Source of the DNA: Chionis minor
Lineage: Eukaryota; Chordata; Aves; Charadriiformes; Chionididae
NCBI GenBank assembly: GCA_013398295.1
Contig: VZSF01006845.1
Coordinates: 155,254 to 219,253, forward strand
DNA length: 64,000 nt
Direction: 5' to 3'
Shown here one piece after another: positions 39,244 through 52,018 of the stretch; position 1 is the stretch's first letter; every line of letters starts with the position of its first letter. Both the position numbers and the translations under genes were made by a program. The notes beneath the pieces were generated by a model. That model was not told the origin of the DNA and searched no databases. It was given only the letters and a program-made list of their open reading frames with translations.

Positions 39244-42200
39244 AACATGAAGTTAGCAAGGCCAGAAAGCCTTTAATTTTATATTAAAATTTGCATATTG
39301 CTTTACTCAAGAAAGAACCAAGACCCTCAATTTTATTTACCAAAAATAAAACATTTCCAACTGCCCTCTAACACCTGACAAGTTATTTGATAACTACCAG
39401 CACAGAAGGAAAGTATTCCTCACTGAATTTTCATCAGCACATCCATGACTCCTTGGATACCTCCCATCCAGGATCCAGCAAGAACTAGTTTTACTTGAGA
39501 GATCTAAGTGAATGCTAAGATACGGACATCCCGGTATAGCTTTCACCTATAGCTTCTACCTTGTCACTAGGCATTTTTACTTCTATCCAAACTTCCAGCT
39601 TTGTTACCATCTACACTACTTATTTAACCCAGCTCCCTGGGGTGGGGAGGCCCGTGAGAGCTTCACAATTGTGCTGGTGTCACCTCTAGAGGTTTCAGAC
39701 TCTCACCCCACTGAAAGCTATCTAAACACGTAATGGTTCCTTTTACGTTGAAGAAAAAGGAATTATCTTGAAAGCACTGGATGGAACAATATTGTTACAA
39801 ACTTTTCCAACACAAAATACTTCCATCTACTACTTCCTTTTATCAGTCCATGATTGGGCATCAACACCTCTGCCAACTCTGCTCTTGCTAAGAGGATTTT
39901 CCATCGCTTCCCAGCATTAGATCATGATCTAGATATGCAAAGGAATCTTTCAAATACCCCCGGCTTTACAGTTAGCATAAGCGTGAGAAGAAACAGAAGC
40001 GCATCCCCCGAACTGATAACATGCAATAGAACAATTTGTTATCAGTTAATGAGACACTCTCAACACACAGTTACTAAATATTTGTCTGTATTTCTACAAT
40101 GTTTCATTTCATTGCTGACACTTCTCAATGACTTAAACCAATTTCCTTGAAACCTTCCAAGAGGTTCCCTGGCATTTAATTCTTCAAGACAACCCAGCTA
40201 TGCACTCAGGAAAACACTGTAAGGATACACCCATGATCTAGAAGGCATGGAAGCTACCAAATGAAGGGTCACCCAACATAGCCCTACGTCCAAAAGTAGG
40301 AATTAACTGACTAAAGGCAGTAAGAATTACTCTGACAACAACCCCTGCTTAGTCCTGCACTCCCATTTTTAGGTCAGACTAGGTTAGGCACGGCAAGAAA
40401 ACTAAATAAAGCATGTTCCTGCTCATCCTTACTAGACACTCAAGGAATTAAGAGGCCAACCATGTGGCAGCCCAAGGCATCACCTCACAGATCTACAAGT
40501 TCAAGTTGGCCCTTGGCTCCTGGCAGAGTTGGCAAAGCAAATTTTAGAAACCATCAGATTTGGTCTTTTAGCAAACAAACGCTCCCCACGACCTGCCAAG
40601 AAGTCCCACCTGCAGCTTTATAAGCCACTATGGATGCTGATGTGTAACAGGGCATAGTAATAGTCTCAGCACAAGAGTTCAGCCAATGGAAACTCTGCCT
40701 TGTTTTGCAAAGGCATCTAGGACCCCCAAAATCCCAAATCCTACATAGCCCCTGAACAACCCAGCCCAGGTACTTCTGTGAATCTAATGCTGCCAGCTTT
40801 GATGAGCTGGGGGGGTGCAGTTTCTGGCTGGTAACTCCACAGAGGCACAGACCTAGTGTTGATACGATTATACCAGGCAACTATTCACTTCATTCTCCAA
40901 AGTCAAATAAACCCTACAAATAAAAGCATGCTTTGCCAGTACAAACTGCATTAACATCAGGGAGGTTTTGCGAGGATCCCCATGTCTTTCCCTTTCATGT
41001 GCTTAAACAGGCAATTTAAAAGCTATTTGATATTTTCTGCTGCTCAAAGAAGCCTCTAAAATAATTTCCTCTCAAATTTTAAAAGCCAAAGTACATTTGT
41101 TAGATTGTTTTTAATGTCTAATGCACCAGTGGCAGCCAGTATATGCTATATTATATAAGTAACTAACTCAAAAACTCCAAGCACTTCAATGACTACTACA
41201 ATATCCGGGATCAAATTACCACACACAGGCAAAAACAACAGGCAAAACCAACAAACACCATTGAAGTGATCTCAAATGTGAGTTATGTTAACAAAAAAGA
41301 CTGGTCATAGACAGGCCAGAAGTAACCAGCTATTTATGTTTTGCAAAATATTTTGCGGATTTAAGAGACTAAATGTCCCACTAATGGTAACAGCCAAGTA
41401 CTTTTTTTGTTCTATTTTCTTTTAAAAGGAAATACACAAAGACAGCTGTTGGTATAGCTGCTCAGGGAAAGAGTTCTCTACCAGGAAGAAAAAAGACACT
41501 CCTTGGAAGATATCTCGAGCAAAAACTCTGTGCTAGAGCCCCAATAACACAAACAGGACCAAAATCCATCCACCGCACTCCCCGTGAGCTCAGCTCCGCT
41601 CCAGCCGGTGCTAGGAACAGCCGTGCTTCAACACAGCTCTCAACATGAATTAAATGAGTTCAGAGTTCTCCGATAGCCTTGGAACAGAACCACCTCCGTG
41701 CATTTTACAGTATCTTAAAGCAAACCGGTTAAATAAAGTAGATGGCTCAAGATTAAAGACAAAGCAATAGAGAGAAATGAGGATGTCCGGGAAAGAATTC
41801 ATTAGAAATGTAGGAGTGGAAAGGCAAGACTTTGAGATATGTTATCAGTTCGGTGAGGTTTCATTGCAGCAAAGAGACTTTCAGGAGATAAACCTGGTAG
41901 GCAATATTTCAGATGTTCAATCTGGGGTCTAAGAGAAAGCCCGAGAGCACATTCTCCTTATCACGAGCAAATAAAAAAAGAGATCCTCCTTCTCTAATGA
42001 AATGTAAACTCAAAGAATCCTAAACTGGAGGTTCTGCAGCACACTCCTGTGCCCAGTCCAAGCCTGATTGCAGAGCTAAAGGGAGATCCTACAACATTGC
42101 TGTGAGTCAGCCTCCAAAATAACTAAGGATGGGAATGATTTGAAATTATCTTAATGATTGAAAAGTAGAGCAAACTTCCAGGAAAGGGGATATCTTGGCG

Positions 42201-45054
42201 GAAGTGGAAAAGGCCTGTGATAGGACAGCACTGTAGAGATTTAGCCAGATGGCAGATTGCATAATTAAGCTTAAAGTTAATTAAACAGTCATTCAAAGAA
42301 GAGAAACAATGCAGACCTACATTTACATGCATGGGCTCAGCCAAAATGTAAATGCTATGCAAATGTCGTGAACTGAGTGGATGATGTATTGAAATCCAGC
42401 TGCCAGAACTAGTTCCCATGCCCACCAGCCTCCACTAATTGACCCATTACGATGGGCCACCAGGGCCCAGCCACGGCGTAAATCTGAGCTGTAACTTTCC
42501 ACCGTCAAGACAAATCAAAATAAAATGGGAAGACAGCACTTAAAGTGAAGGCCTGTCCGCACAGCGCTCTAAACATGATTACAGGAGTGATTCAAAGCAA
42601 CCAGTTCCTCTAAGCAGCAGCCCAACTGGTTCCGAGCAGCCCTTCACAACCTGACACAGCTCCTCCACCTGTGCCAGCCAGCAGCTTGTCTACCAGCACA
42701 ACTGTGTTCACAAACCAGGACACGGTCCGGCTGCGAGCCATCTGCGCACCCGGGAACAAATCTAGAGCGCTCTCTCGCCCTGCCTCTTCGGAGAAGGTGA
42801 TTCTCTAAACATTTTTTGGTGGAAAGTCTGCCCAAATCTGCACAGAAGAGTTGAACGTCCAAGAAAAAAAAAAAGCACAAAGGGAATCCTTGCCACATGG
42901 GGGACAAGCTGGCCCCCAGCCGGTGACTCCCAGATGGGGAAATACAGGCTGTCATGGCTTGTGAGTGAGTTCATAGGGCTGTGAGCTGCTTTTGGAGGTG
43001 ACCGTGCCAGTGTAGCTGGCTGTAAAAGATTCAGACGTTCAGCATTCTTACAATGTACCATTGAGGAAGAAACATTCCTATTTAGGGATGGAGGTAGCAA
43101 AAGACTGCAGTGGCATGTCCATGGATACCCAGGAAAGTCAGGAGCAGGGATAGCTGCTCACTTCCAGACCCACTGGAAGCATGTACAGGGAGGGAAACCC
43201 ACGCTGCCACTGCTCTTTTGCTTTAAGCTGCACATACTTATTTAAACTCTTGCGCTGCATGCCCCTAGATTTCAATATTAAAATGTTCTTGCTGACTTTG
43301 GCTTTCTGAAAGGGCCTATGCTTTGAAAAAACGAAATGAAGAAAAATGCACAATGGATTCTTTCTGCTGCAGAAAACAACGCTGTGGAAACTGCTCCTGG
43401 CCGCCAAGATCATGTGCCCACGAGACCATGATTCCTCTTCCAAAACACTTCCAAGCATCCTGATGCTTGCAGGATTTTGACTTCAGTAACTCAGACAGTA
43501 ATTGCAATTTTATTCAATTCCTCAGCAGGGTTTGTGTTGTAGGAATACTACATGAATGCAAGAGCCAAAGATACCATTCCAGGCTCTGAACTAAGGATTG
43601 GTGACGAAACTCATTTAGTAGCAATAGACTAAAAGTTTATCAAAATAGTTACTGTGCTCCAGCTGCGTGCAGCAGCACAGCGGCGTTGTCAGGGAGGGGA
43701 TACAGCTCTTCTGGTTTTCAGGACTCTCTGTGAACCTGCTCCACCCTGCTTGTGACCTCCTAACTACCTACTCCACCTGATGACTGCACTCCTCCAGGCT
43801 TCCACTCCTGCCTCGAGATGTGGATCAGCGCTGCTTCTACTGCCCTCTCGTCCTTCCATCCTCCCAAAGCATCTTCCACAATACCTTTTGCTCTTTGTTT
43901 TATCCAGCAACTACACTGTGAAAAGGCTTCAAGAAAAACACTTTAAAAACATAATATTGCAGACGTTCTCTCATTGATTTCTCTGGGCTTCAGTAGTTTG
44001 AGAGTAGCCAGTTGCTCAAAGATCAGAGGAAGTCAAGAGGCTTTGAAAGGCAAAATATCTGACGGGAGGTGCTAGAAGATATTAACAGCTGAAGAAATGA
44101 AAGAACTGCTTTCAGATTCATACATATCCTGAGGTTACAAAATGTGCTGCAGAATAAGACAACTTGCTGAAGAAGTGTTCCCCATACTGCCCATTCAGTG
44201 TAGTAGGTGCATAATTCACAGCCGTTAGCATCGAGTGGGAAAAATGCCTAAATAAAGATACAAACTGAACCAAAATGCATTATCACTGCAGGCTCATATC
44301 TGTAGAGATCCTGAAATACTCTCCAAGGTATGACCTGCCCCATACATCTGTAGGCTGCAACTGCTAGTGTTGACGTTTTCCTTCACCACCCCGGAAATTC
44401 TTATTTTTATCACAGAAAACATTATTTTATGCAAAAGATCCCAACATTTTGTTTTCCATCCTGCCCCGGCCGAGCTTCAACTCTCTGTAGCTCGGATTTC
44501 CCCACAAGAGGGAGTTAGGGACATGCAGCCCACAGCATTTCATGGTGATAGTTAGTAGGGCGCTTGAGGTGGGAGGCCAGCAGAGGCTGGAGAGCAAGGC
44601 AGCAGTGAAAGCCCTGCAGCAGCCATGGCCTGGAGAAGAATCACAATTAGCCCCTGAAGCCAGCTGCAAAGCTTCTGTCCTACCTACCTGGCTACCCACA
44701 GCAAAGGAGACACTTCAGAGACATCTGAACAACAGGTCAGAGCTGATTGGGGTGTGCGGACTGGCTGACATCATGCATAAGAGAGGACAGAGGACTTTTT
44801 CAAATTAATTCCTGTTCAAACTACAGCATAATTTGGAGGTAAAATTTGTTACCAGGGCTTTTAAACATGCCAGTGACAGCCCACATACCACAAGCCTTGG
44901 TAAAACTGTTCCAATGGTCATTTAACCTCACTGCTAAATTGTGCTGTATTTCAAGCCTGGATTTGTTTAGCCTCAAATGCGTTATATCATAATCTGCTCA
45001 GCTGAGTAGCCTATTATTGAACATCTGTTCCTCATGTAGGCAATTTACTGAAAG

Positions 45055-45640
45055 CTCCCTTCCCCCAAGCATCTCTTTGATAAGTAAAGCAGGGTTCCTC
45101 AAATCATTCACTCATGATCCCAGCATTTTAATCTTCCTTGTGGCCGTCCTCTGAGTATTCATCAATTCATCACCATCCGCCCCGAACAGAGGGCACCACC
45201 ACAGGATACAATACTCCAGAAGCTGCTGCTGCTGCCGTGCCAAAGGCACACACGGTCCATACTCCATCTTCCAATTCCCATGCTCATACATTACCCTTTT
45301 GGCCACATTTCACAGGAGGGGGATGTTCAGCTGATTAATCCATCAAAAGCTCAAAACTTTTTTCCAAGCTGTTGCTTCCCACACTGGGTTCCTTGCACTG
45401 CTAGCATGGCTCTACGCTGGCCCAATAAATGGATTTTGTTTTGCCTGCTCCCAGTCCACCAAGTGATCCAGACGGCTGCCAGTAACTGCCCTCATTATTC
45501 AATACTCCCTGTGGTCTCCAAGTCATCCAAAAAAACTTTCAATCCTACTTGTGTGTTTTCTTCCTGATGATTGACAAAAGTATTAAACAGCACAGGGCCA
45601 GAACATGACACTGCAGGAACCAGACACACCTGTTGGTAAC
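45055..45640 (-). mobile_element. Degenerate CR1 LINE fragment (reverse-transcriptase region and downstream)
   Basis: The plus strand reads as the reverse complement of the 3' part of an amniote CR1 element. In order it shows blocks resembling 'atcttccttgtggccgtcct', 'ggatacaatactccag', 'ttggccacattt', 'ttcagctgattaatccatca' and 'attaaacagcacagggccag'. The last is the segment encoding the phrase before the FADD motif of CR1 reverse transcriptase. The order and spacing agree with intact copies, but many substitutions and small deletions break the frame. It is an old, inactive copy in DIS3L2 intron 2. Borders are approximate. Confidence 0.78.
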
Positions 45641-48600
45641 AATTCTCAATTTATTGCTGCATTTAATTAGTTCAGCTAAACAGCTTTTAAACCATTACAT
45701 ACGTGCTGTGATTTTATTATGCTAACACACTCGCATCCATACTCACACTTTTATCACCAAACTCCTAATCTCATAAGAAACTGACACTGCAGGAGCTCAA
45801 CAGGATCTTTGTTGCATAATTTGATGACAAGTTGCATTAAAGAAAAGATTTAAAACTAATTAAAAAATTAATTCAATTCTTCTATTAGCCTATTATTTCC
45901 CTGGGACCAACATTATACTGACAAGCACAGTTACCTGAGCTACATAATGGGGCCCAACTTCAGAGACTGAAGCCGAAGAGAAGAAAAAACATAGATTGTT
46001 GTTGTTATTTTTTAAAAAATAGCAGGTTAACAGCAACAAGTGTTTCCACTGATGAACATTTTCACATAAGCACTAGCAAGTGAAGGAAGCTACTTCATGG
46101 AGATTAAAGCTCTGCTGCCAAATGCAAGGGCTCCTGCTGCAGAACTCAGTCCCCCTGCACCATGGTGCGCTGAGGACTCTGGTAAAGGGCACGGAAGACA
46201 GTTATTAGATCACATACAAAACCCAAAGTCCCTGCAAGGGCAAGATCTCATCTCCCCAAGAGAGGATGCATCAGATATTAACTCACATACTATAGCTGAT
46301 GTTAGCCAAAAACATTAGTTGCACAAGATTCAGGAATGCAACATTTTTTTTATCAAAAGCAAGAGAGAAATTTATGTTTGTGATGACGTTGCTAAACCAT
46401 TAAAGAAAGGAGCATTCTATTTTTCATGTGCTTCTCAGATGGGGCCATAGAGTAAATCCAGTTTTGCCTCCTCTCCCATATCTTATTACTATGATTAACG
46501 TCATCTAAGGAACGTTACATTAGACCTGGCAAGATTAGCTACATTTTAAAGATTTCCACAGCAACCAACATTCTCCATTTATTGAGCTAATTCTGTGGCC
46601 TTTGCTAGATTGCTGCCTCATATTTACTGGTGCCAGATAGGGAGATAACAGCATTCTTAAGTACTGAATTTCACCACACAAGAACTGGAAGGCTCACCAC
46701 TAAAAAGTAGCATTATCTTAAATTTGCCTTACAAGAAGGGAAAAGCAGAAGCTGTGGTTCTTCCTCCAAAGTTCCCCCAGAGAAACAAAGGCCAATACAA
46801 AACTTACTGCAGCGTACGATGGAAAGACAAAACCCCTAAGATTTTGCCATCTTGTTAAGGCTGGTATTTCTTGACCAGCTGTGCCCATCAAACACATGTC
46901 ATTCCGGGACATTTCCTTTACTTGTCCTGAACCTTTTAAATGTCAGGGTTGCAGCGACAAACACAACATCACCATCCAACAGCAACAATTGTTTTTAAAG
47001 CCGTGATGCTAAACATCAGCATGCTTGCCAGCGACACTCCTCCGTGGAAGCTGCCCAAGTTGGTTAAGTATCACAGGCTGGGCATATAAATGCCAAGTGT
47101 CAGACAGATGATAAATCAGAAAGGACCGTGGAAATCTTACGCTGTTTCAGACGAGGCATGTTGTCACCCAGGAATTGTCTGTTTCTACTCAGGGGCCACG
47201 CTGACCCTGGCAGATGGGCAAGATAGCTCCATCACATCGTAAACCCGTGAAGCTTTTAGTGAGAGGAGCCTCGGGACGCTACCTAGCGAAGCCAGCAGTG
47301 GTGTTCTTCTCCCCAAGGAGGCTGTCTGCAGATACAGAGTGAGACTGTACAGCCAGCCCTGCAAAACCTGAACCTATTTCACAGCAATGAGCCTTCACAA
47401 GCATCCTGCTCCACCCAAGCTTTCAGCATCAATAAAGCTCCCTCCCAGGTACTCTAGCTCCCGAGGAGCCTCTGAAATCAAGGGTGGCCGGGAGACGGTG
47501 TTCCCAAAGACCATGCTGCACCCCACGTATGGAGGACAGCTCTCTTCTGCAGATGTCTGTTTTTTAGGCTTTCCAGCAGGCTCAGGAATGTGCTATCAAA
47601 CAGCAACGTTCCCTCAAAAACAGGCTGAGAAGCGCACGTACTCAAAAAGCAAGCAAAAACGCGCTGTCCTGAATAAAACACCCAGCTTGGTCTAAACTGC
47701 TTACTGATAAAGCAATGCATCGCAGATATTTAAGACGAAGTTCCGCTTAGCAGCCATGCAAATCTCAGCTGCTAGCATCTGACAGGCAGATGCCGCAGAA
47801 AGAGTCAGTACTTCTGTCCTCTTGGAAAAGGGGGTTTTAAGCCCTTTTATGACAGAAACATCAGTCAGTCTGAAAAGAGATTTTGATGACTAACTCTGGA
47901 TTGAAGTGGGAAAACTCTTAGAGCCTTTGATCAAAACCAGAAAACAACCCAGAGGACTTCATAAAAGACTTTATGTTAAGGAAGTTTAAGAAAATTTTAG
48001 CATCCAAAGAACCCAGAGGACTGGAGATTTAGGGAAAAGGAGCAGCAGAGAAACTGTATTAGATTAAAAACTATAAGCACCACAATTTAAACTGGCATTT
48101 TAGGATTATTTTCGGTCTTATTGGGGCTTGTTTGAGAGGAAACTTCACAACAGGAGCATTATGGCAATTCTCCTCGCAGAGGCTATAGCTACACAGAAAG
48201 GAACAACCACCTATGGAATACATCTTTATGCAGCCTCATCATCCCCAATCCAAGAGCGCCGATACAGTAGAATGACTCCAACAAGCAGTTTCATGACTAT
48301 GTCACATGTTTCAAACAAGGGACAGCAGAGTTTTGCTCACACTCAGCTCCCTCAATTGCAAAGTTTCCAGTATTTAGGAAAAGCAGCTACTATGCGGAAC
48401 ACCTGAAGAGTCACCCTGGTCAGCTTCCTAATTATCTGCTATGAAATTATTTCTATCCCCCAAGCCTCTTCTTGGGGCCTTACAGTGCAGAATGACAAAG
48501 GCAATCCTCAGCGCTTCTCACAGTCGGCAACACATCAGCAGCAGTGAGCTCCAGGGCTCAGTGGTGCTTGCTTGGGGCTCCACAAACCACACTGCTTTCC

Positions 48601-50196
48601 CCCGAGGCCACAGGAACCACTGAAGGACATTAACAAGGACCAACCCCTCGCTGCCCTCAGTCTGCCTCACGGCACTCAAAGGGTTTTCTCAGTTTTCCAT
48701 GTTTGCCTTCAATTTTAGCACTGTCAGTGTCAGGATCATTGCAAACCTGACCATGGCTAAGCCTGAGCTGAAGAGCTGTTAAGAAGAGGACAATGAAACG
48801 AAGTGATATAAAGAGAGATGCTTAGCTTTGAGATTAGCTCAAAGAGCCTTTTGGAAAGCATACAACAGCCTGAACAGAGTTAATTTGTGAGGAAATGTCA
48901 CTACTGAAAAGATGATATGCTTCACTGCTATGACAGAAGCAATTCTTGCCATCACAGTTTCACAAGCCTTGATTTAAACTGATCAAACCAGACACCTGCC
49001 TATGCAAAGTAATATGACTTATATCAGCACCAAGAGAGAAAGACAAGCTTTGAAGTGAGAAAATATTAATCTAGGACTGTGATGTGTGAGTTCTTATATC
49101 TAAGCACTTGCATACTGTAAAACCTTCATTTCACTTAAACAAGAGTGCTAAAATATACTCAAACTGAACAGCAGAAAAGACATTTCTCCAAATCAAGTTA
49201 CTTTTTTTTTTTTCCTATTTCTTTCCTCCCCAAGACCTGCAAGTGTTCTGGAGAGTAACCAGTCTCAGCTACCTAGAAGGGCAGCTGGGGAGACATGCAG
49301 GGGGAAGAAGAGGAAGGGTGTCACTGTTAAGCAAATAATTTTCCAGTAATCTTCCCCACAGTGTGAGTTTTCCACCTGGGAGGTCAAACATGAGGGTCAA
49401 CATTTTCTGCTCTAGGCCTTGACACTAAACAAACAACTAGTTTTCAAAGGGTTTGTGCAACCCCACTCCCAAATACAGCAGGAGGGAACTGCAGGAGCTC
49501 GCTTCTGGAAGCCAGGGTATTTTTATTTTAGACAAAGATCCACATAGAGATCTATCATTTTCATGACTACAAACTGTAAGCCTTCTAGACTTTCCATCTC
49601 CCTTAGCTGCTCTTCAAACCCTACTCTCCAAAAGCTGAAGGGTAAAAGGTAACAAAGTCTATCGTAACAGCTAGCATAATAAATAGTGTTACAATGAAGC
49701 ACGAAAAAAAAACCCTCCCAAAAATCAAGCTCATCAACAAATTTTAGCATAATCTGCTTGTGTTAAATCTCCATGATCTGTCTTGCGAGAACTCATGAAA
49801 GTTTACCAACTTTAGCATATAAGCTACTGTGACAGCCTCTAAAATACTGCAAACCCTGTAAAAAGCATATTACTTGCTACTCTTGAGCGATAGGGCATAG
49901 CTTTGTAAGAGTGATTTAGTTAAACGTTGACTTGATTTCCAATCCAAGAGCCGTGATCGGCCTCAGGCCCATCTTATCCATCTGAGAAATCAATCTCCTT
50001 TCTACTTGTTACAGAGAATTTAATAGTGACATTTATGAGTTTCTCCAGTAGTAGCTCATAAGATCAGGCTATCCAAGTATTTCACCATAAACAACATTCA
50101 GAGGAAGCATTAACCCACTATACTGAGAGATCAAATTTAAACAGTCTGGCTTTGGTTGTTTGTTGATGCTGTGTTTTGGCTTGGGGTTTTTTTTAA

Positions 50197-50201
50197 TAAA
50201 G
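50197..50201. repeat. Target-site duplication, left copy (TAAAG)
   Basis: Five bases immediately before the LTR are identical to the five after it (50723-50727). A 5-bp duplication fits ERVL-type integration. Confidence 0.88.
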
Positions 50202-50722
50202 TGTCCTGGTTTCAGCTGGGACAGAGTTAATATTATCTTTTTTTCCTAGTGGTTGCTGTGTTTCAGGTTTGGTATGAAAGAAAGGTTAATAATGCATATT
50301 GTTTGAGCTGTTGCCCAGTGATGTTTATATTTTTCAAGCACTTCTTTCAGCTTCTCATAGAAGCTGATAAGGAGCATAGATAGAACAATGTAATGGCCAA
50401 TGGAATATTCCGCACCATAGACGTCATGCTCGGTATATACATGGGGTTAGCCGGGGGAAGGGGGTACTCGTGATTACTGCTCAGGATGGTGCAAATTCAC
50501 CAATTTACCAGGTGGTAAGAGTGATTTGTGTATTGTACATTCTATTTTTTTTTCCTTTTCTGTTATTGTTCTATTAAACTGTCTTTATCTCAACCCACAA
50601 GATTTTTTTTTTCCCTTCCCCCTTCTTTTTCCTCCCTCTTCTTCCTGCCCTTCTGGGGGAAGCGGGAGAACTGTGCAAGTGCCTTTGTGTTCCTAGCTGC
50701 CGGCTGGGGTTAAACCACGACA
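50202..50722 (+). mobile_element. Solo LTR of an ERVL-like endogenous retrovirus
   Basis: This 521-bp element begins TGTCCTGGTTTCAGCTGGGA and ends GGGGTTAAACCACGACA. It has TG...CA termini and is flanked by a perfect 5-bp target duplication TAAAG (50197-50201 and 50723-50727). Internally it has a TATA-like TATATACAT near 50433 and an ATTAAA poly(A) signal near 50572, followed by the motif CTGTCTTTATCTCAACCCA. The sequence resembles a widespread avian ERVL LTR family. There is no internal coding sequence, so it is a recombination remnant. It lies antisense in DIS3L2 intron 2, about 0.6 kb beyond the exon-2 donor. Family name from memory of the consensus; a repeat-library search would fix it. 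Confidence 0.9.
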
Positions 50723-50727
50723 TAAAG
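50723..50727. repeat. Target-site duplication, right copy (TAAAG)
   Basis: Exact match to 50197-50201, adjacent to the terminal CA of the LTR. Confidence 0.88.
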
Positions 50728-51323
50728 AATGTTATTTATCTCTAGGAGTGAGCTTTTTGCCTTGCACATCGCATTTAAGAGACACATTCATTTTACTACT
50801 GCAAGATGTGGTTTCTGCTACTAACGGCACAATTTACTAGAGTCAACACTCTATATCAGGAATTAGATATTATACAGGCATCCGAGCTCCTGAGTATTAG
50901 ATGGACTTGGACCCTCCGCAAAGGCAAACCAACACTCCAGATCCAAAGAGGCAACGCAGAGGAAAGCGTGACTCTGCCCTGAGTCAGCTCAGATCCAAAG
51001 GTCTTATTAATTTGGATTCTACACCACAGAAATTGGGCTCTCCTAGTCTCGCGCTGATCCTGGAAGCAGCACAGCCACATTCACAGAGCCTAGGCCAGGG
51101 AATTAGGTGCTGCCAGCACCAAGCTGGCTCCACATGAAGCCATTTGCACATGCCGGATGGCTTACTTGTAAAACAGGACAAAGCCACCCACAGGTAACTA
51201 ACAGCTGACTAACTTGGATAGAGTAGAACTGGCTTATGTTAACTCACTCGTGACTAAAACATCACATTCAATTCCACAGTAATTGTAGCAAATGCACCAA
51301 ACAGTTCATTAGTGTGAACTCAC

Positions 51324-52018
51324 CTTGGACTTGGCCTGGAGACAAGTGACTGTATTTTCTGGCATTTACTGCCAGCACATCCTCACTAAACTGCTCAGTC
51401 AACAAGTGTCCAGCTGCTGTATCTGTGTTGGCAGGACACCTGCCTCGTTTCTTATGTTTCTTCCTCCACATGTCCTCCTCGTCCTTTTCATCAGAACCAG
51501 AAGACTTCTGCAGAGGTGCACGGTGTCTCAGGCTGTTTGATACTCTCCCACCCAGGGCATCACTTGTATTTAATAAGTCAGCTGGAGCTCCACGCTGATG
51601 TACATAGTAGTCTTCCTCCACGTCCAAGTCTCCTTCTGGGCTAACGATGGCATGTTTTTTATGAGGACATCTGTTCAGAGCGGTTTGGGGTTTATCGTTC
51701 TCAAATCCTCCAGGCATGGGTTGTTCCAGGTGAGACATTCTGACCGGTGAATAGCTGTGCGCGTTCAACCCATTCCTGGCTGGATTATCCTTCACCAGGC
51801 CTCTCCTCAGGGGCGGGTCTGGATCTGAGCTGGGATCACTGGGGTCTTCTAGCTGCATCTTCTGCGCAATGTGATTCAAGTAGGACCGGAATCGGCCACT
51901 ATGGTGCTTTTGCACCAGCCTCGCATAAGCATTCTTCTGGGGAGCAGCAGGCTTGCTCAAACCCTCTTTGGCACCTTGGGCAGAAGTAGTACTTCTCACA
52001 TAGCCCAGCTGATCCATA
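51324..52018 (-). CDS. DIS3L2: DIS3L2 exon 2: N-terminal extension of 231 codons
   Basis: The exon runs from acceptor ACTGCAG|T (AG at 52020-52019) to a strong donor CAAG|GTGAGT (GT at 51323-51322). Its ATG at 52017-52015 is the second base after the acceptor. It encodes 231 codons plus one nucleotide, and that phase joins exactly to exon 3. No stop occurs across about 690 nt, unlike the flanking DNA. I do not recognise a domain. The protein is polar: residues 29-57 could form a basic amphipathic helix, 57-68 are rich in D, S and P, 128-137 are acidic (EGDLDVEEDY), 172-183 are acidic and serine-rich, and 185-193 read RKKHKKRGR, a possible nuclear-localisation or RNA-binding patch. The start context is weak at -3 (T) but has G at +4. 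Human DIS3L2 as I know it begins later, at the exon-3 methionine. Exon 2 could be used only in some transcripts, or belong to another gene; phase and splice signals favour DIS3L2. Confidence 0.68.

Larger units (their letters stand above)
35449..51323 (-). other. DIS3L2 intron 2 (about 15.9 kb)
   Basis: The donor GTGAGT at exon 2 and the acceptor TTTCAG at exon 3 bound this intron. It carries a solo LTR (50202-50722), an old CR1 reverse-transcriptase fragment (about 45.06-45.64 kb), a degenerate CR1 3' end (37.1-37.2 kb) and short simple repeats. I see no other coding exon. A transcript encoding the short DIS3L2 form would need either splicing from exon 1 directly to exon 3 or an internal promoter, which I could not identify. 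Confidence 0.65.
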
